Shown: positions 54,701-62,438 of the stretch, piece after piece | Layout of the letters: each line of letters starts with the position of its first letter | How positions within the stretch are numbered: the stretch's first letter is position 1 | Source: CADEED01 sp036677145 | Lineage (GTDB): Bacteria > Pseudomonadota > Gammaproteobacteria > Steroidobacterales > Steroidobacteraceae | Length of the DNA stretch: 64,000 bases | Assembly (NCBI GenBank): GCA_036677145.1 | Contig: JAKFFF010000058.1 | Location: 1 to 64,000, forward strand | Reading direction: 5' to 3' | Translations under genes and position numbers: made by a program | Notes under the pieces: model-generated | The model's input: only the letters and a program-made list of their open reading frames with translations | What the model was told of the DNA's origin: nothing | Databases searched by the model: none

Positions 54701-55111
54701 GAGCGGCTGCAAGTGAAGGTGAGCGGTCTCGCTCCGGACCGCTACACGATCACCTGCAACGGGCGACGAATCCCGTTGCGGCCCACCGGCGCGGTCGGCG
54801 AATTCGTGGCCGGTGTGCGCTACAAGGCGTGGGCGCCGCCGTCCTCGCTGCATCCGCTCATCCACTCCCAGGCGCCGCTCACCTTCGATCTGGTCGATAC
54901 GTGGATGAACCGTTCGATGGGTGGCGCGCAGTACCACGTCGCGCATCCCGGGGGCCGCAACTACGACACCTTCCCGGTGAACGCCTTCGAATCCGAAAGC
55001 CGCCGCCTGGCGCGATTTGTCAGAATGGGTCATACACCGCAACGGGTCACACCGCCGGCGGATACGCCGAACACCGAGTTCCCGTTCACTCTCGATCTGC
55101 GTAAAGTCTGA
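51764..55111 (+). CDS. Transglutaminase-DUF2126 protein
   Basis: This 1115-residue cytoplasmic protein has a beta-strand N-terminal domain, a transglutaminase core with the triad C180 (GSCRDSAW), H229 (TDLHAWCEVYL) and D245 (GLDPTSG), and a long DUF2126 region (about 300-1115; LTMGGEPTFVSVDDPDGAEW near 327, TGTGGGNHFVLGGATP near 725). It could form or cut amide bonds, perhaps on a peptide made by the ATP-grasp partners. The GTG start has no ribosome site; a -10-like TAGAAT lies just before it. The gene heads a three-gene operon. Confidence 0.93.
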   Translation: MSIHVALNHVTHYRYDRLVALGPQVIRLRPAPHCRTRILSYSLKVEPAKHFINWQQDPEANYLARFVFPEKTREFRVEVDLVAEMAVLNPFDFFLEPHAETFPFGYEGAEKRDLAPYLVMFRGEPLFKQYLQSIPRERKRTIDFLVELNLKLSRDIKYLIRMEPGVQTPECTLTKASGSCRDSAWLLVQLMRHMGVAARFVSGYLIQLTPDMKSLDGPSGPEKDFTDLHAWCEVYLPGAGWIGLDPTSGLLAGEGHIPLACTPEPIAAAPVSGAVEKAEVDFQHHMKVERIWEAPRVTKPYSDAQWAAIEQLGHEIDAKLNAGDVRLTMGGEPTFVSVDDPDGAEWNTTAMGPDKRRLAIGIYNRLKSKYAPLGLSHFGQGKWYPGEQLPRWSLNCFWRRDGEPIWRNPALLDDEKQDRGITADAAGKFLAAVAAKLGVPPKFVFAAYEDAFYYTWRERRLPSNVDVHDSRLDDQQERARIAHVFEQGLDSVVGHVLPIKRDTSGKQWQTGPWFLRRERCFLIPGDSPVGYRLPLDSLPWVSESDFPYTSDPDPMAPPQPLPAHADIRRQLRAGEERESPVVEGAAAQARRRRINEELAATTRAPAFLESGANVTRTAMCAEPRNGILYIFMPPTDQLEDYLELVAAIEATSEDLSTPVVLEGYEPPKDPRLSNFRVTPDPGVIEVNIHPSASWDELVDRTTHLYDAARQGRLTTEKFMLDGRHTGTGGGNHFVLGGATPADSPFLRRPDLLRSLLSYWHNHPSLSYLFSGLFIGPTSQAPRIDEARNDALYELEVAFKQLPARGQSSPPWLVDRLFRNLLVDSTGNTHRSEFCIDKMFSPDGNTGRLGLLEMRAFEMPPHERMSLTQQLLLRSLIARFWREPYQPAHLARWGTELHDRFMLPYFVERDLADVITEQNAAGFPLKAEWFAPHAEFRFPKYGDFAVYGTEVELRQALEPWHVMGEEGAAGGAVRYVDSSVERLQVKVSGLAPDRYTITCNGRRIPLRPTGAVGEFVAGVRYKAWAPPSSLHPLIHSQAPLTFDLVDTWMNRSMGGAQYHVAHPGGRNYDTFPVNAFESESRRLARFVRMGHTPQRVTPPADTPNTEFPFTLDLRKV

Positions 55112-55114
55112 TGG

Positions 55115-57592
55115 GTGTTTGTTAATCCCGATATGCGCGCGGTTCTCGAGCCCGCCACGCTTCTCCGTTACAACGAGCTGAACGACGCGCAGGGCGCCAT
55201 GCGCGTGCACTGGCGGCCGCTCATCGACCGCCTGCGCGCCAACGATTCCTCCGATGCCGTGCGCCGCTCGCTCGAACTCACGCGCCGGCTCATCGTGGAG
55301 AACGGCGTCACGTACAACGTGTACGCCGACCCGCAGGGTGCCGATCGTCCCTGGGCACTCGACCCGTTGCCCTTCGTGATCCCCGCGGAGGAATGGCAGA
55401 CCATCGAGGCAGGCGTCGCGCAGCGCACGCGCCTGCTCAACGCGCTGCTCGCGGATCTGTACGGGCCACAGCGGCTGATCGCCGAAGGCCACATCCCGGC
55501 GGAGCTGCCGTTCGGTCACCCTAACTACCTTTGGCCCTGCCAGGGCCTGGCGCCGGTCGACGGCACCTGGCTGCACGTCTACGCCGCGGACCTGGCGCGC
55601 GCGCCCGACGGCCGCTGGTGGCTGCTCGCCGATCGCACGCAGGCTCCCTCGGGCGCCGGTTACGCGCTCGAGAATCGCGAGATCCTCGAGCAGGTGCACC
55701 CGGAGGCCATATCCGACATGTCGGTGCGGCGCGTGCGCGGCTTCTTCGGCGCGCTGCGCGAGCGCCTGCTGCAGGTTCACAAGGAGAGCGGGGCCGGCGA
55801 CGCCGCGCCGCTCGCGGTGATCCTGACGCCGGGTCCGTACAACGAGACCTACTTCGAGCACGCGTTCCTCGCGCGCCAGCTCGGCATGCCGCTGGTCGAG
55901 GGTCACGACCTCACGGTGCGCGGCGACACGGTGTACCTCAAGACACTCGGCGGACTGCGCCGCGTGCATGCGATCCTGCGCCGGCTGGATGACGACTTCT
56001 GCGATCCGCTCGAGCTGCGCGGCGACTCCGCGCTCGGTGTTCCCGGGTTGTTAGGTCCGCTGCGCGCGGGACGCGTCATGGTGTCGAATGCGCTCGGCTC
56101 GGGAGTGCTCGAATCCGCCGCCTGGCTCGGCTTCCTGCCGTCGATCGCCGAACGGCTGATCGGCGAGCGGCTGGTGCTGCCGGAAGTCGCAACCTGGTGG
56201 CTGGGCGAAAAACCCGCGCTCGACTACGTGCTGGCGAATCTCGATCGCCTGGTCATCAAGCCGGCGTACCCGAACCAGCGCTTCGAGCCGATATTCGGCC
56301 GCGAATTCACGGGCAAGGACCGCGAAGCCCTGATCGAGCGATTGCGCAATCGCCCCTATGCGTACGTCGCGCAGGAACACGTGCAGCTTTCGCAGGCACC
56401 CGTGTGGAAAACAGCCCCGTCCAACCAGCGCGCGGCGCGCGCCGAGCTCGTATCGCGCGCACTGACCATCCGCGTGTACGCGGTGGCGGGACCGAACGGC
56501 GTGCACGTGATGCCGGGCGGGCTGGCGCGCGTCGCGAACGAAGCCGCGGCCGACGTGGTGTCGACGCAGCGCGGCGGCGGAGCGAAGGACATCTGGGTGT
56601 TGTCCGCCGATGCGCACGAGGAAACCCTCACGGATCCGAAGCCCGCGCGGGCGGCGCAGGCCGAGCGCAAGGTCTACATTCCTTCGCGGCTGGTCGAAAA
56701 TCTCTATTGGCTCGGCCGCTACGGCGTGCGCTGCGAAAACGCGGCGCGCCTGCTGCTGCGGACGCTGGCCGCGCGCAGCGAGCGGCGGGTGTGGACGCAT
56801 GCGAGCGAGATCTGCAAGGCGCTCGGCGCGGTCGCGCCCGACTCGGACGTAGTCGACGCGTTGCACGCTCCGGACTCGCAGGGGTTGCGCCAGGACATCG
56901 AACATCTCGTCTGGTGCGCCTCACACGTGCGCAACCGCCTTTCGACCCGTTACTGGCGCGGCGTCGTGAGCCTGCAGCGGCAGATGCAGGAGGCCGCCGC
57001 CACGCGCGGCAGCAGCCGCGAAGTCTACGAGCGCGTGTTGCTGGCGCTCGCGGCGCTCACCGGTTTCTCCGAAGAAGGGATGATGCACGACGAAGGCTGG
57101 CGGCTGATGCGGCTCGGACGGCGCATCGAACGCCTGCAGTTCGTCGCCGGCGTCCTGGTGCAGCAGCTCGGCAGCGCGCACGCGACGCGCCCGGAGACCG
57201 TCGAGTGGCTGCTCGACGTCTGCGACAGCCTGCCTATCTACCGCACGCGCTACCTGGGTGCGCCGCGTCTCTCGCAGATGCTGAACCTGCTGGTATACGA
57301 CGATCAGCACCCCATCGCGCTCGCGTTCCAGCGGCGCTCCATCGACCGGGGCCTCGACGATCTCGCCCGCGCATTGAACGGCGAGCGCGAGCGCGGCGTA
57401 CCCGACATGCCGCTGCTGCCCGCCGGCGCCGCGGAACTGCTCGATGATCCCGGGACCGCCGGCGACGAGATGCGCGCGGAACTCGCGCGGCAACTCGCAC
57501 AGGTCGGCGGCGGCGCGGGCGAACTGTCCGACCGGCTGTCGCGCCGCTATTTCGCGCTCATCGACACCGACGCGCATGCGCTCGCCACCTGA
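55115..57592 (+). CDS. Fused ATP-grasp and alpha-E protein
   Basis: In this 825-residue protein, residues 1-480 are a circularly permuted ATP-grasp domain (YNVYADPQGADRPWALD near 67, LTPGPYNETYFEHAFLARQL near 235, LVIKPAYPNQRFEP near 380, GGGAKDIWVL near 490). Residues 505-825 are an alpha-E domain (PSRLVENLYWLGRYGVRCEN). It repeats as one chain what the minus-strand pair at 49003-51580 encodes as two. The GTG at 55115 lies 3 bp after the upstream stop; ATG at 55133 is an alternative. Confidence 0.93.
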   Translation: MFVNPDMRAVLEPATLLRYNELNDAQGAMRVHWRPLIDRLRANDSSDAVRRSLELTRRLIVENGVTYNVYADPQGADRPWALDPLPFVIPAEEWQTIEAGVAQRTRLLNALLADLYGPQRLIAEGHIPAELPFGHPNYLWPCQGLAPVDGTWLHVYAADLARAPDGRWWLLADRTQAPSGAGYALENREILEQVHPEAISDMSVRRVRGFFGALRERLLQVHKESGAGDAAPLAVILTPGPYNETYFEHAFLARQLGMPLVEGHDLTVRGDTVYLKTLGGLRRVHAILRRLDDDFCDPLELRGDSALGVPGLLGPLRAGRVMVSNALGSGVLESAAWLGFLPSIAERLIGERLVLPEVATWWLGEKPALDYVLANLDRLVIKPAYPNQRFEPIFGREFTGKDREALIERLRNRPYAYVAQEHVQLSQAPVWKTAPSNQRAARAELVSRALTIRVYAVAGPNGVHVMPGGLARVANEAAADVVSTQRGGGAKDIWVLSADAHEETLTDPKPARAAQAERKVYIPSRLVENLYWLGRYGVRCENAARLLLRTLAARSERRVWTHASEICKALGAVAPDSDVVDALHAPDSQGLRQDIEHLVWCASHVRNRLSTRYWRGVVSLQRQMQEAAATRGSSREVYERVLLALAALTGFSEEGMMHDEGWRLMRLGRRIERLQFVAGVLVQQLGSAHATRPETVEWLLDVCDSLPIYRTRYLGAPRLSQMLNLLVYDDQHPIALAFQRRSIDRGLDDLARALNGERERGVPDMPLLPAGAAELLDDPGTAGDEMRAELARQLAQVGGGAGELSDRLSRRYFALIDTDAHALAT

Positions 57593-57599
57593 CCGTCCC

Positions 57600-58550
57600 A
57601 TGAGCGTGAAATATCGAATTCGTCATGAAACGGCCTACAGGTACGAGGCGGACGTCGTGCATTCGCATCACCTGCTGCACCTGGTGCCGCGGCCGGCGCC
57701 GTACCAGCAATGCATCGAACACGAGATCACGGTCGCACCCGAGCCCAACCGGCGCGTTGACGAGATCGACGCCTTCGGCAACCCGATGGTCCGTATCGAA
57801 CTCGGGCAGCCGCATCGCACGCTGAAGGTGGTCTCGACGATGCGGATCGAAGTACATCCGCGGCCCGCGGTGCTCGCGCAGACCACGGAGCCGTGGGAAA
57901 AGGTGCGCGACACATTCGTGTATCGCGGCGTGCCGCCCTCGCGCGACGATCTCGACGCGGCGCGTTTTCGCCACGAGTCGCCGCACGTGCGGCTGAAGCA
58001 TGCATTCACTTCATATTCGGCGGACTGTTTCGGTCCGGGCGAGCCGATCCTGGTCTGCGCGGAAAAGCTTTCGACGAAACTCCACCGGGACATCGAATAC
58101 GTTCCCGGCGTGACGACCATCGGCACGTCCGCGACCGAACTGCTCGAGACCCGCCGCGGCGTGTGCCAGGACTTCGCGCACCTGATGATCGCCTGCCTGC
58201 GTTCGCGCGGACTGCCGGCGAGTTACGTGAGCGGGTACCTGCGCACCCACGCGAAGGTGGGCGCGGACCAACGCGAGGTCGTCGGCGCCGGCGCTTCACA
58301 CGCCTGGGTGTCGGTGTGGAGCCCGCCGTATGGGTGGATAGAGTTCGATCCGACCAACGGCTGTTTCGCCGGCACCGATCACGTCGCGGTGGCGCGGGGC
58401 CGGGATTTCGGCGACGTTTCGCCGTTGCGCGGCGTGATCCTGGGTGGCGCGGAGCACCACCTGGCGGTCAATGTGACCGTCGAGCCGGAGGAAGATCAGG
58501 GCGCCGCGATCGCGGCGCGCAGCTTGGCGACGTCGGCCGACTGCACGTAA
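57600..58550 (+). CDS. Transglutaminase-family protein
   Basis: This 316-residue cytoplasmic protein has an N-terminal beta domain (KYRIRHETAYRYEADV) and a transglutaminase core with triad C189 (RRGVCQDFAHL), H234 (SHAWVSVW) and D250 (EFDPTNG). It follows the fused ATP-grasp gene by 7 bp, completing the operon. The usual neighbour in related loci, the Anbu proteasome-like protease, is not present. Its 3' end overlaps the convergent phosphatase gene by 55 bp. Confidence 0.93.
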   Translation: MSVKYRIRHETAYRYEADVVHSHHLLHLVPRPAPYQQCIEHEITVAPEPNRRVDEIDAFGNPMVRIELGQPHRTLKVVSTMRIEVHPRPAVLAQTTEPWEKVRDTFVYRGVPPSRDDLDAARFRHESPHVRLKHAFTSYSADCFGPGEPILVCAEKLSTKLHRDIEYVPGVTTIGTSATELLETRRGVCQDFAHLMIACLRSRGLPASYVSGYLRTHAKVGADQREVVGAGASHAWVSVWSPPYGWIEFDPTNGCFAGTDHVAVARGRDFGDVSPLRGVILGGAEHHLAVNVTVEPEEDQGAAIAARSLATSADCT

Positions 58551-59089
58551 CGCGGAATGTTGCGCCACATCGAGTGGTAGCCGTAGCCGCCGTCGGTCAA
58601 TTCCCGCAGCGCATCTTCTTTCGTCCAGTTCTGCTCGAGGATCCGGTACATCGCGCTCATGAGGCCGGTGCGGTCGGCGCCGTGCTGGCAGTGAATCAGG
58701 AACGGACCGTTCTCCGCCTGCTTCAGCAGCCGCATGACTTCGATCACGTGTGCGTCGTCGACGCGCCAGGTGAGGATCTTCGTGCGTTCGGTGCGCAGGT
58801 TCGAGCCCTTCACTTCGTCCTTGTCGTGGTTGAAGTACCGCAGGTTGATCACGGTGCGGATGCCGAGCTTCTCGAGGTTTTTCATGCCGGTCGCGGTCGG
58901 CTGCTCGCTGCGATACAGCTGCGGCGTGATGCGATGCAGGTTCGGCGCGCCTTCGAGTTCGACCGGCTCGGCCCAATGGGCGGGGCGTGGCGCGGGTGCG
59001 GCCGCCGGCGCTTTCGCGGGATTTTCGGCCATGGCTGGCGGGCCGGCGAGCAGGCAGGCCAACGGGCAAACAATGAAGATTCTTTTCAT
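58496..59089 (-). CDS. Exported dual-specificity-type phosphatase
   Basis: This 197-residue protein has a signal peptide ending GPPAMAEN and an Ala/Pro-rich linker. The phosphatase P-loop is HCQHGADRTG, with catalytic C134 and R140; D111 or D112 is a candidate general acid. The family acts on phosphotyrosine, phosphoinositides or lipid phosphates. The start overlaps the glycosyltransferase stop as ATGA. Being exported and downstream of two lipid-handling enzymes, it may remove phosphate from a lipid head group. Confidence 0.85.
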   Translation of the reverse strand: MKRIFIVCPLACLLAGPPAMAENPAKAPAAAPAPRPAHWAEPVELEGAPNLHRITPQLYRSEQPTATGMKNLEKLGIRTVINLRYFNHDKDEVKGSNLRTERTKILTWRVDDAHVIEVMRLLKQAENGPFLIHCQHGADRTGLMSAMYRILEQNWTKEDALRELTDGGYGYHSMWRNIPRYVQSADVAKLRAAIAAP

Positions 59090-60210
59090 GGTGCGGTGGA
59101 GATCAACTCAACGACGTCGCGCGCCGCCTGCGGGCGGCCGATCCGTTCCGCGGCCGCGCTCATCGCGCGCAGCCGGGCGGGTTCGGCCAGCAGCCGGGAA
59201 AGTTTGAATTCGAGCGTGGCGCCGTCGATGGCCTTCACCGCCGCGCCGGATTCGAGTAGATAGTCCGCGTTGCGCTCCTCCTGCCCGGGAATCGGCGAAA
59301 CGAGCAGCATCGGGCGGCGCATCGCGAGGCATTCGGACACCGACAATCCGCCCGGCTTGGTCACCACCAGGTCCGCGGCCGCCATCACGCGTTCGACGGT
59401 CGTGGTGAACCCCAGCGGATAGAGTCTGCCCGGATGTTTGCGCGCCAGCGTCTGCAGGCGTTTCAGCAGCGGCGCATTGCGGCCCGCGAGCGCCACGACC
59501 TGCAGCTCGCGCGGACTCTGCAATACACGCGCCGCAATCTCGTCGAGCGCGCCGACACCCGCGCCACCGGCCATCATCAGCACGGTGAATTTGTCCGGCG
59601 CGATGCCGAGTTCCGCGGCGCAGACCGCGCGCTCGTGCGCGACCGCGAACTGCGGCATGACGGGAATGCCCGTGACGCTGATCTTTTCGCGCGGCACACC
59701 GCGATCGGCGAGGCGAAACGCGACTTCCTCGTTCGCGACGCAGTAGCGGTCGACATGCGGATGCACCCACAACGCGTGCACGTCGAAGTCAGTGACCTGC
59801 ACCCATACCGGCGGCAGCTCGACTCCCTTCGCGCGCTGGTTCGACAGGAGCTCGGCGGGCAGGAAATGCGTGCAGAAGATCAGGTCCGGCGCGAGGCGTC
59901 CGATCTCGGTGGTGAGCTTGCGCGTGTTCATCTTCTCGACCGTGCGCTTGAGCTTGCCGAACAGCGTGCCGCGCGTGGGACGGTCGCTCTTTGTATAGAG
60001 ATACGACCAGAGCTCGGGGAGTTTCTCCACCAGCTTGATGTACTGCTCGGCGTACAGCTTGCGAAATTCCTTCGGCACCAGCGTCAGCAGGTCGAGATGC
60101 GTGGCTTCGAATGGCGGATTCGCGGCTTTGGCCGCCGCGGTGACCGCGTCGGCGGCGCGCACGTGTCCCGCGCCCGCCGCGACCGACAGAACCAGGAGCT
60201 TCGATTTCAT
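59086..60210 (-). CDS. MGDG-synthase-like glycolipid glycosyltransferase (GT28)
   Basis: This 374-residue enzyme begins KLLVLSVAAGAGHVRAADAV, the acceptor-side motif of monogalactosyl- and processive diacylglycerol glycosyltransferases. The donor-binding block DLVVTKPGGLSVSECLAMR is near 285. It probably transfers a sugar to diacylglycerol at the inner membrane. The ATG at 60210 excludes a longer in-frame ORF from the acyltransferase gene, whose stop is 4 bp away. It is the middle gene of a three-gene operon. Confidence 0.87.
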   Translation of the reverse strand: MKSKLLVLSVAAGAGHVRAADAVTAAAKAANPPFEATHLDLLTLVPKEFRKLYAEQYIKLVEKLPELWSYLYTKSDRPTRGTLFGKLKRTVEKMNTRKLTTEIGRLAPDLIFCTHFLPAELLSNQRAKGVELPPVWVQVTDFDVHALWVHPHVDRYCVANEEVAFRLADRGVPREKISVTGIPVMPQFAVAHERAVCAAELGIAPDKFTVLMMAGGAGVGALDEIAARVLQSPRELQVVALAGRNAPLLKRLQTLARKHPGRLYPLGFTTTVERVMAAADLVVTKPGGLSVSECLAMRRPMLLVSPIPGQEERNADYLLESGAAVKAIDGATLEFKLSRLLAEPARLRAMSAAAERIGRPQAARDVVELISTAP

Positions 60211-60214
60211 CGCG

Positions 60215-60832
60215 TCAGAAGTTCTCCGGGTAGCGCGCCATTTCCGGGGAATACAGCGCCTTGATCTTCGCGAGGTCCGCCTCCGCATCGTTGCCCGGCA
60301 TCATGGCCGGCATGATCGTCACGAGCTTGCGGGAATAATCGAGCGCGACCGGCACGACCGGAACATTCGCCTCGGCGGCGATCCGCAGGAAACCGAGCTT
60401 CCATTCCGGCACGCGGCCGCGGGTGCCTTCGGGCGTGATCGTGATCGACATGCGTTCGCGCCGGCTGAACTCGTCGATGAACGTGCGGACCACGTTGGCG
60501 CCGCGCGACCGGTCGATCGGCATGCCGCCGAAGCGCCGCGCGAGAATGCCCAGCGGCCAGAAGAACACGGTGTGTTTGGCGAGCCAGGTGGTATCGAGCC
60601 GCAGGGTCAGGTACGCCGTGAAGCCGTTGAAAAAATCCCAGTTCGAGGTGTGCGGCGCAACGATCATCACGAACTTCGGCATGTCCGGCATCGTCCCGGC
60701 GATGCGCCAGCCGGAAATCTTCATGAGCAGGATGCCCAGGACGCGCCGCCAGCGGGCGGAGACCTGCGGGGCCTGCGGTGGCAGGACCGGGAAGCCGGGT
60801 GGGGTACTGGCGGATTGGGTTGGCGGCGGCAT
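60215..60832 (-). CDS. 1-acyl-glycerol-3-phosphate acyltransferase-like protein
   Basis: This 205-residue protein has the PlsC motifs: the catalytic H61-T-S-N-W-D66 pair in VAPHTSNWDFF and TPEGTRGRVPEWKLG near 133. It lacks a strong membrane anchor, apart from LGILLMKISGWRI. It likely acylates a lysolipid or a related acceptor in phospholipid or glycolipid synthesis, in line with the glycosyltransferase 4 bp downstream. An ATG at 60721 (MKISGW) is an alternative start. Confidence 0.87.
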   Translation of the reverse strand: MPPPTQSASTPPGFPVLPPQAPQVSARWRRVLGILLMKISGWRIAGTMPDMPKFVMIVAPHTSNWDFFNGFTAYLTLRLDTTWLAKHTVFFWPLGILARRFGGMPIDRSRGANVVRTFIDEFSRRERMSITITPEGTRGRVPEWKLGFLRIAAEANVPVVPVALDYSRKLVTIMPAMMPGNDAEADLAKIKALYSPEMARYPENF

Positions 60833-60863
60833 CGCGCGCCATCGTACCCGAATGGCGCGGTTC

Positions 60864-60922
60864 GAGAGGCGGACACCGTTCCCCTTAAAGAGGGGGGATC
60901 AGGGGTCGGGTGTCCGCTTCTC
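60864..60922. repeat. Palindrome with internal hairpin
   Basis: Arms 60864-60877 (GAGAGGCGGACACC) and 60909-60922 match in 13 of 14 positions around a 31-nt centre. The centre holds its own CCCCT-taaag-AGGGG stem. It lies 32 bp upstream of the acyltransferase start and differs in sequence from the four long hairpins. A dispersed REP-type unit or a regulatory leader is possible. Confidence 0.6.
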
Positions 60923-60968
60923 GCCGTTTTCGAGCTTAAGGTCGATAGTTAGTACCTCGGATTGATCT

Positions 60969-61289
60969 TCAGCTCTTCACAGGAATCGTCTTGAACGAAA
61001 CGATCTCGCCGTCGGGCGTCGCCTTGCACGTGGCCTTGGCGAGCAGCGTGCGCTTCTTCGTGTCGTGCGCGAAGACCGTGTACGAGTCCGGGTCGACCAT
61101 CGTCGACACACGGCCGACGGGCGCCTTCATCGAATACGCCGGCAGCTCATCGCTCTGGACGATCGATTCCACGAGCGCCTTGCTGCACGCGGCGAACGAG
61201 GGAGTGACGGCCTTGGTGGCGGCATTGCCGTAGGCGGCGAAGCTGATCATGGCGGCCATGGTCAGGTATTTGGTGGTGTTGCGAATCAT
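60969..61289 (-). CDS. Small secreted protein, unknown
   Basis: This 106-residue protein has a signal peptide ending SFAAYGNAAT and a mature part of about 85 residues with two cysteines (FAACSKAL and KATCKAT), probably disulfide-bonded. DPDSYTVFAHDTKKRTLLAK is beta-like. AGGAGCCCGAC precedes the ATG at 61289. No family was recognised. It follows the LysR gene on the same strand after 88 bp and may have its own promoter. Confidence 0.7.
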   Translation of the reverse strand: MIRNTTKYLTMAAMISFAAYGNAATKAVTPSFAACSKALVESIVQSDELPAYSMKAPVGRVSTMVDPDSYTVFAHDTKKRTLLAKATCKATPDGEIVSFKTIPVKS

Positions 61290-61377
61290 GTCGGGCTCCT
61301 GAAGTAGTTTGAAATCCACGATCATCAAACTACTCGCGGCGTACCGCGAGGACAAACGAGAAGATTCGGCGCGAGCA

Positions 61378-62268
61378 TCAGTTTTCCTCAAGCTCGCGGC
61401 AGGACTCGATCAGCCAGCGGCACAACGCGCGGATGTCGGCACGCTGTTCGTCTTCGGCACGCACCAATAGTGTGTAGTTCTCCTGTGTCACGAGTTCTTC
61501 ATCGAACACCCGTTTCAGCCGTCCCATCTGGAACTTCCGGCGCGACAACTCCGCGGGCAACAACGCGATGCCGATGCTCTTCTCGGCGGCGCGTGTCGCG
61601 GCGGACATCGAGTCGATGCGCACGATCTGCGAGGGATTCAGCGATTTGATGCCGACGGTGCTCGCCCAGCGATCCCAGTCGTCGCGCCGTGCTTCGTGGA
61701 CGAGCAGCGTGTGCGCATTGAGATCCTCGTAGCGCAACACGGGTTTCTCCGCGAGCAATTCCGGGGAGCAGGCCGGCACCAGGGTCTGCGCGAACAGCGG
61801 ATGCGCGACGAGGCCGTTCCAGGGCCCCGAGCCCACTACGACGGAGATGTCCGCTTCCGGCGCGTGTTCGCGTCCGTGTGTGCCCGAGGTGTCGATGCGC
61901 AGATCGATGCCGTCGTGCAGCTTGGAGAACTCCGACAGTCGCGGCAGCAACATCTCGCTCGCGAAATACGCGGGCACGTGCAGCCGCACGCTGTTGCGGC
62001 CATAACGCGCGCGCAACTGGTCCGTGACGGATTCGAGCCGCATGAACAGATCGTCTATCTGCTCGAGATAACGCGCGCCGGCGTCGGTCAGCGCGAGAGC
62101 CCGGGCACTACGTGAAAACAGCGGCAGGCCCAGCTGCGTTTCCAGCGTCTTGATCTGGTGGCTCACGGCCGATGGCGTGATACAGAGCTCATCGGCAGCG
62201 AGCGCAAAGCTCGTGTGTTTTGCGGCGATCTGAAAGGTCTTGATGGCCTTCAGCGAAAGGGTACGCAT
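61378..62268 (-). CDS. LysR-family regulator, GcvA-like
   Basis: This 296-residue protein has an N-terminal winged HTH (SFALAADELCITPSAVSHQI near 20, then LETQLGLPLFSRSARALALT) and a periplasmic-binding-like effector domain (about 90-290). The AVSHQIKTLE helix with LFSR is typical of the GcvA/AmpR branch. Its target and ligand are unknown. The LigF-like transferase lies upstream on the same strand across a hairpin repeat, so that gene is one candidate target. Confidence 0.93.
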   Translation of the reverse strand: MRTLSLKAIKTFQIAAKHTSFALAADELCITPSAVSHQIKTLETQLGLPLFSRSARALALTDAGARYLEQIDDLFMRLESVTDQLRARYGRNSVRLHVPAYFASEMLLPRLSEFSKLHDGIDLRIDTSGTHGREHAPEADISVVVGSGPWNGLVAHPLFAQTLVPACSPELLAEKPVLRYEDLNAHTLLVHEARRDDWDRWASTVGIKSLNPSQIVRIDSMSAATRAAEKSIGIALLPAELSRRKFQMGRLKRVFDEELVTQENYTLLVRAEDEQRADIRALCRWLIESCRELEEN

Positions 62269-62438
62269 TCCATTGGATCACCCAAGAACTCAGCGAAAAA
62301 GCTGCGATGCCAAGGAGTAAAGCAATCCGCGTGCCACCGGCGGAAATGGCGTAAGTGCATGTTCTTATTCGCGTTGCACCGTTGACGCGCAGTCAATTTG
62401 TTCTGCGATGGCGCGGTCGCCGCGAAGTTGCACCGGTC

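Noticed and set aside
52889..55969. 1026-codon open frame on the minus strand
   Set aside because: It is antisense to the transglutaminase-DUF2126 and ATP-grasp genes, is rich in Arg/His/Ala with no domain, and is the usual shadow frame of high-GC coding DNA.
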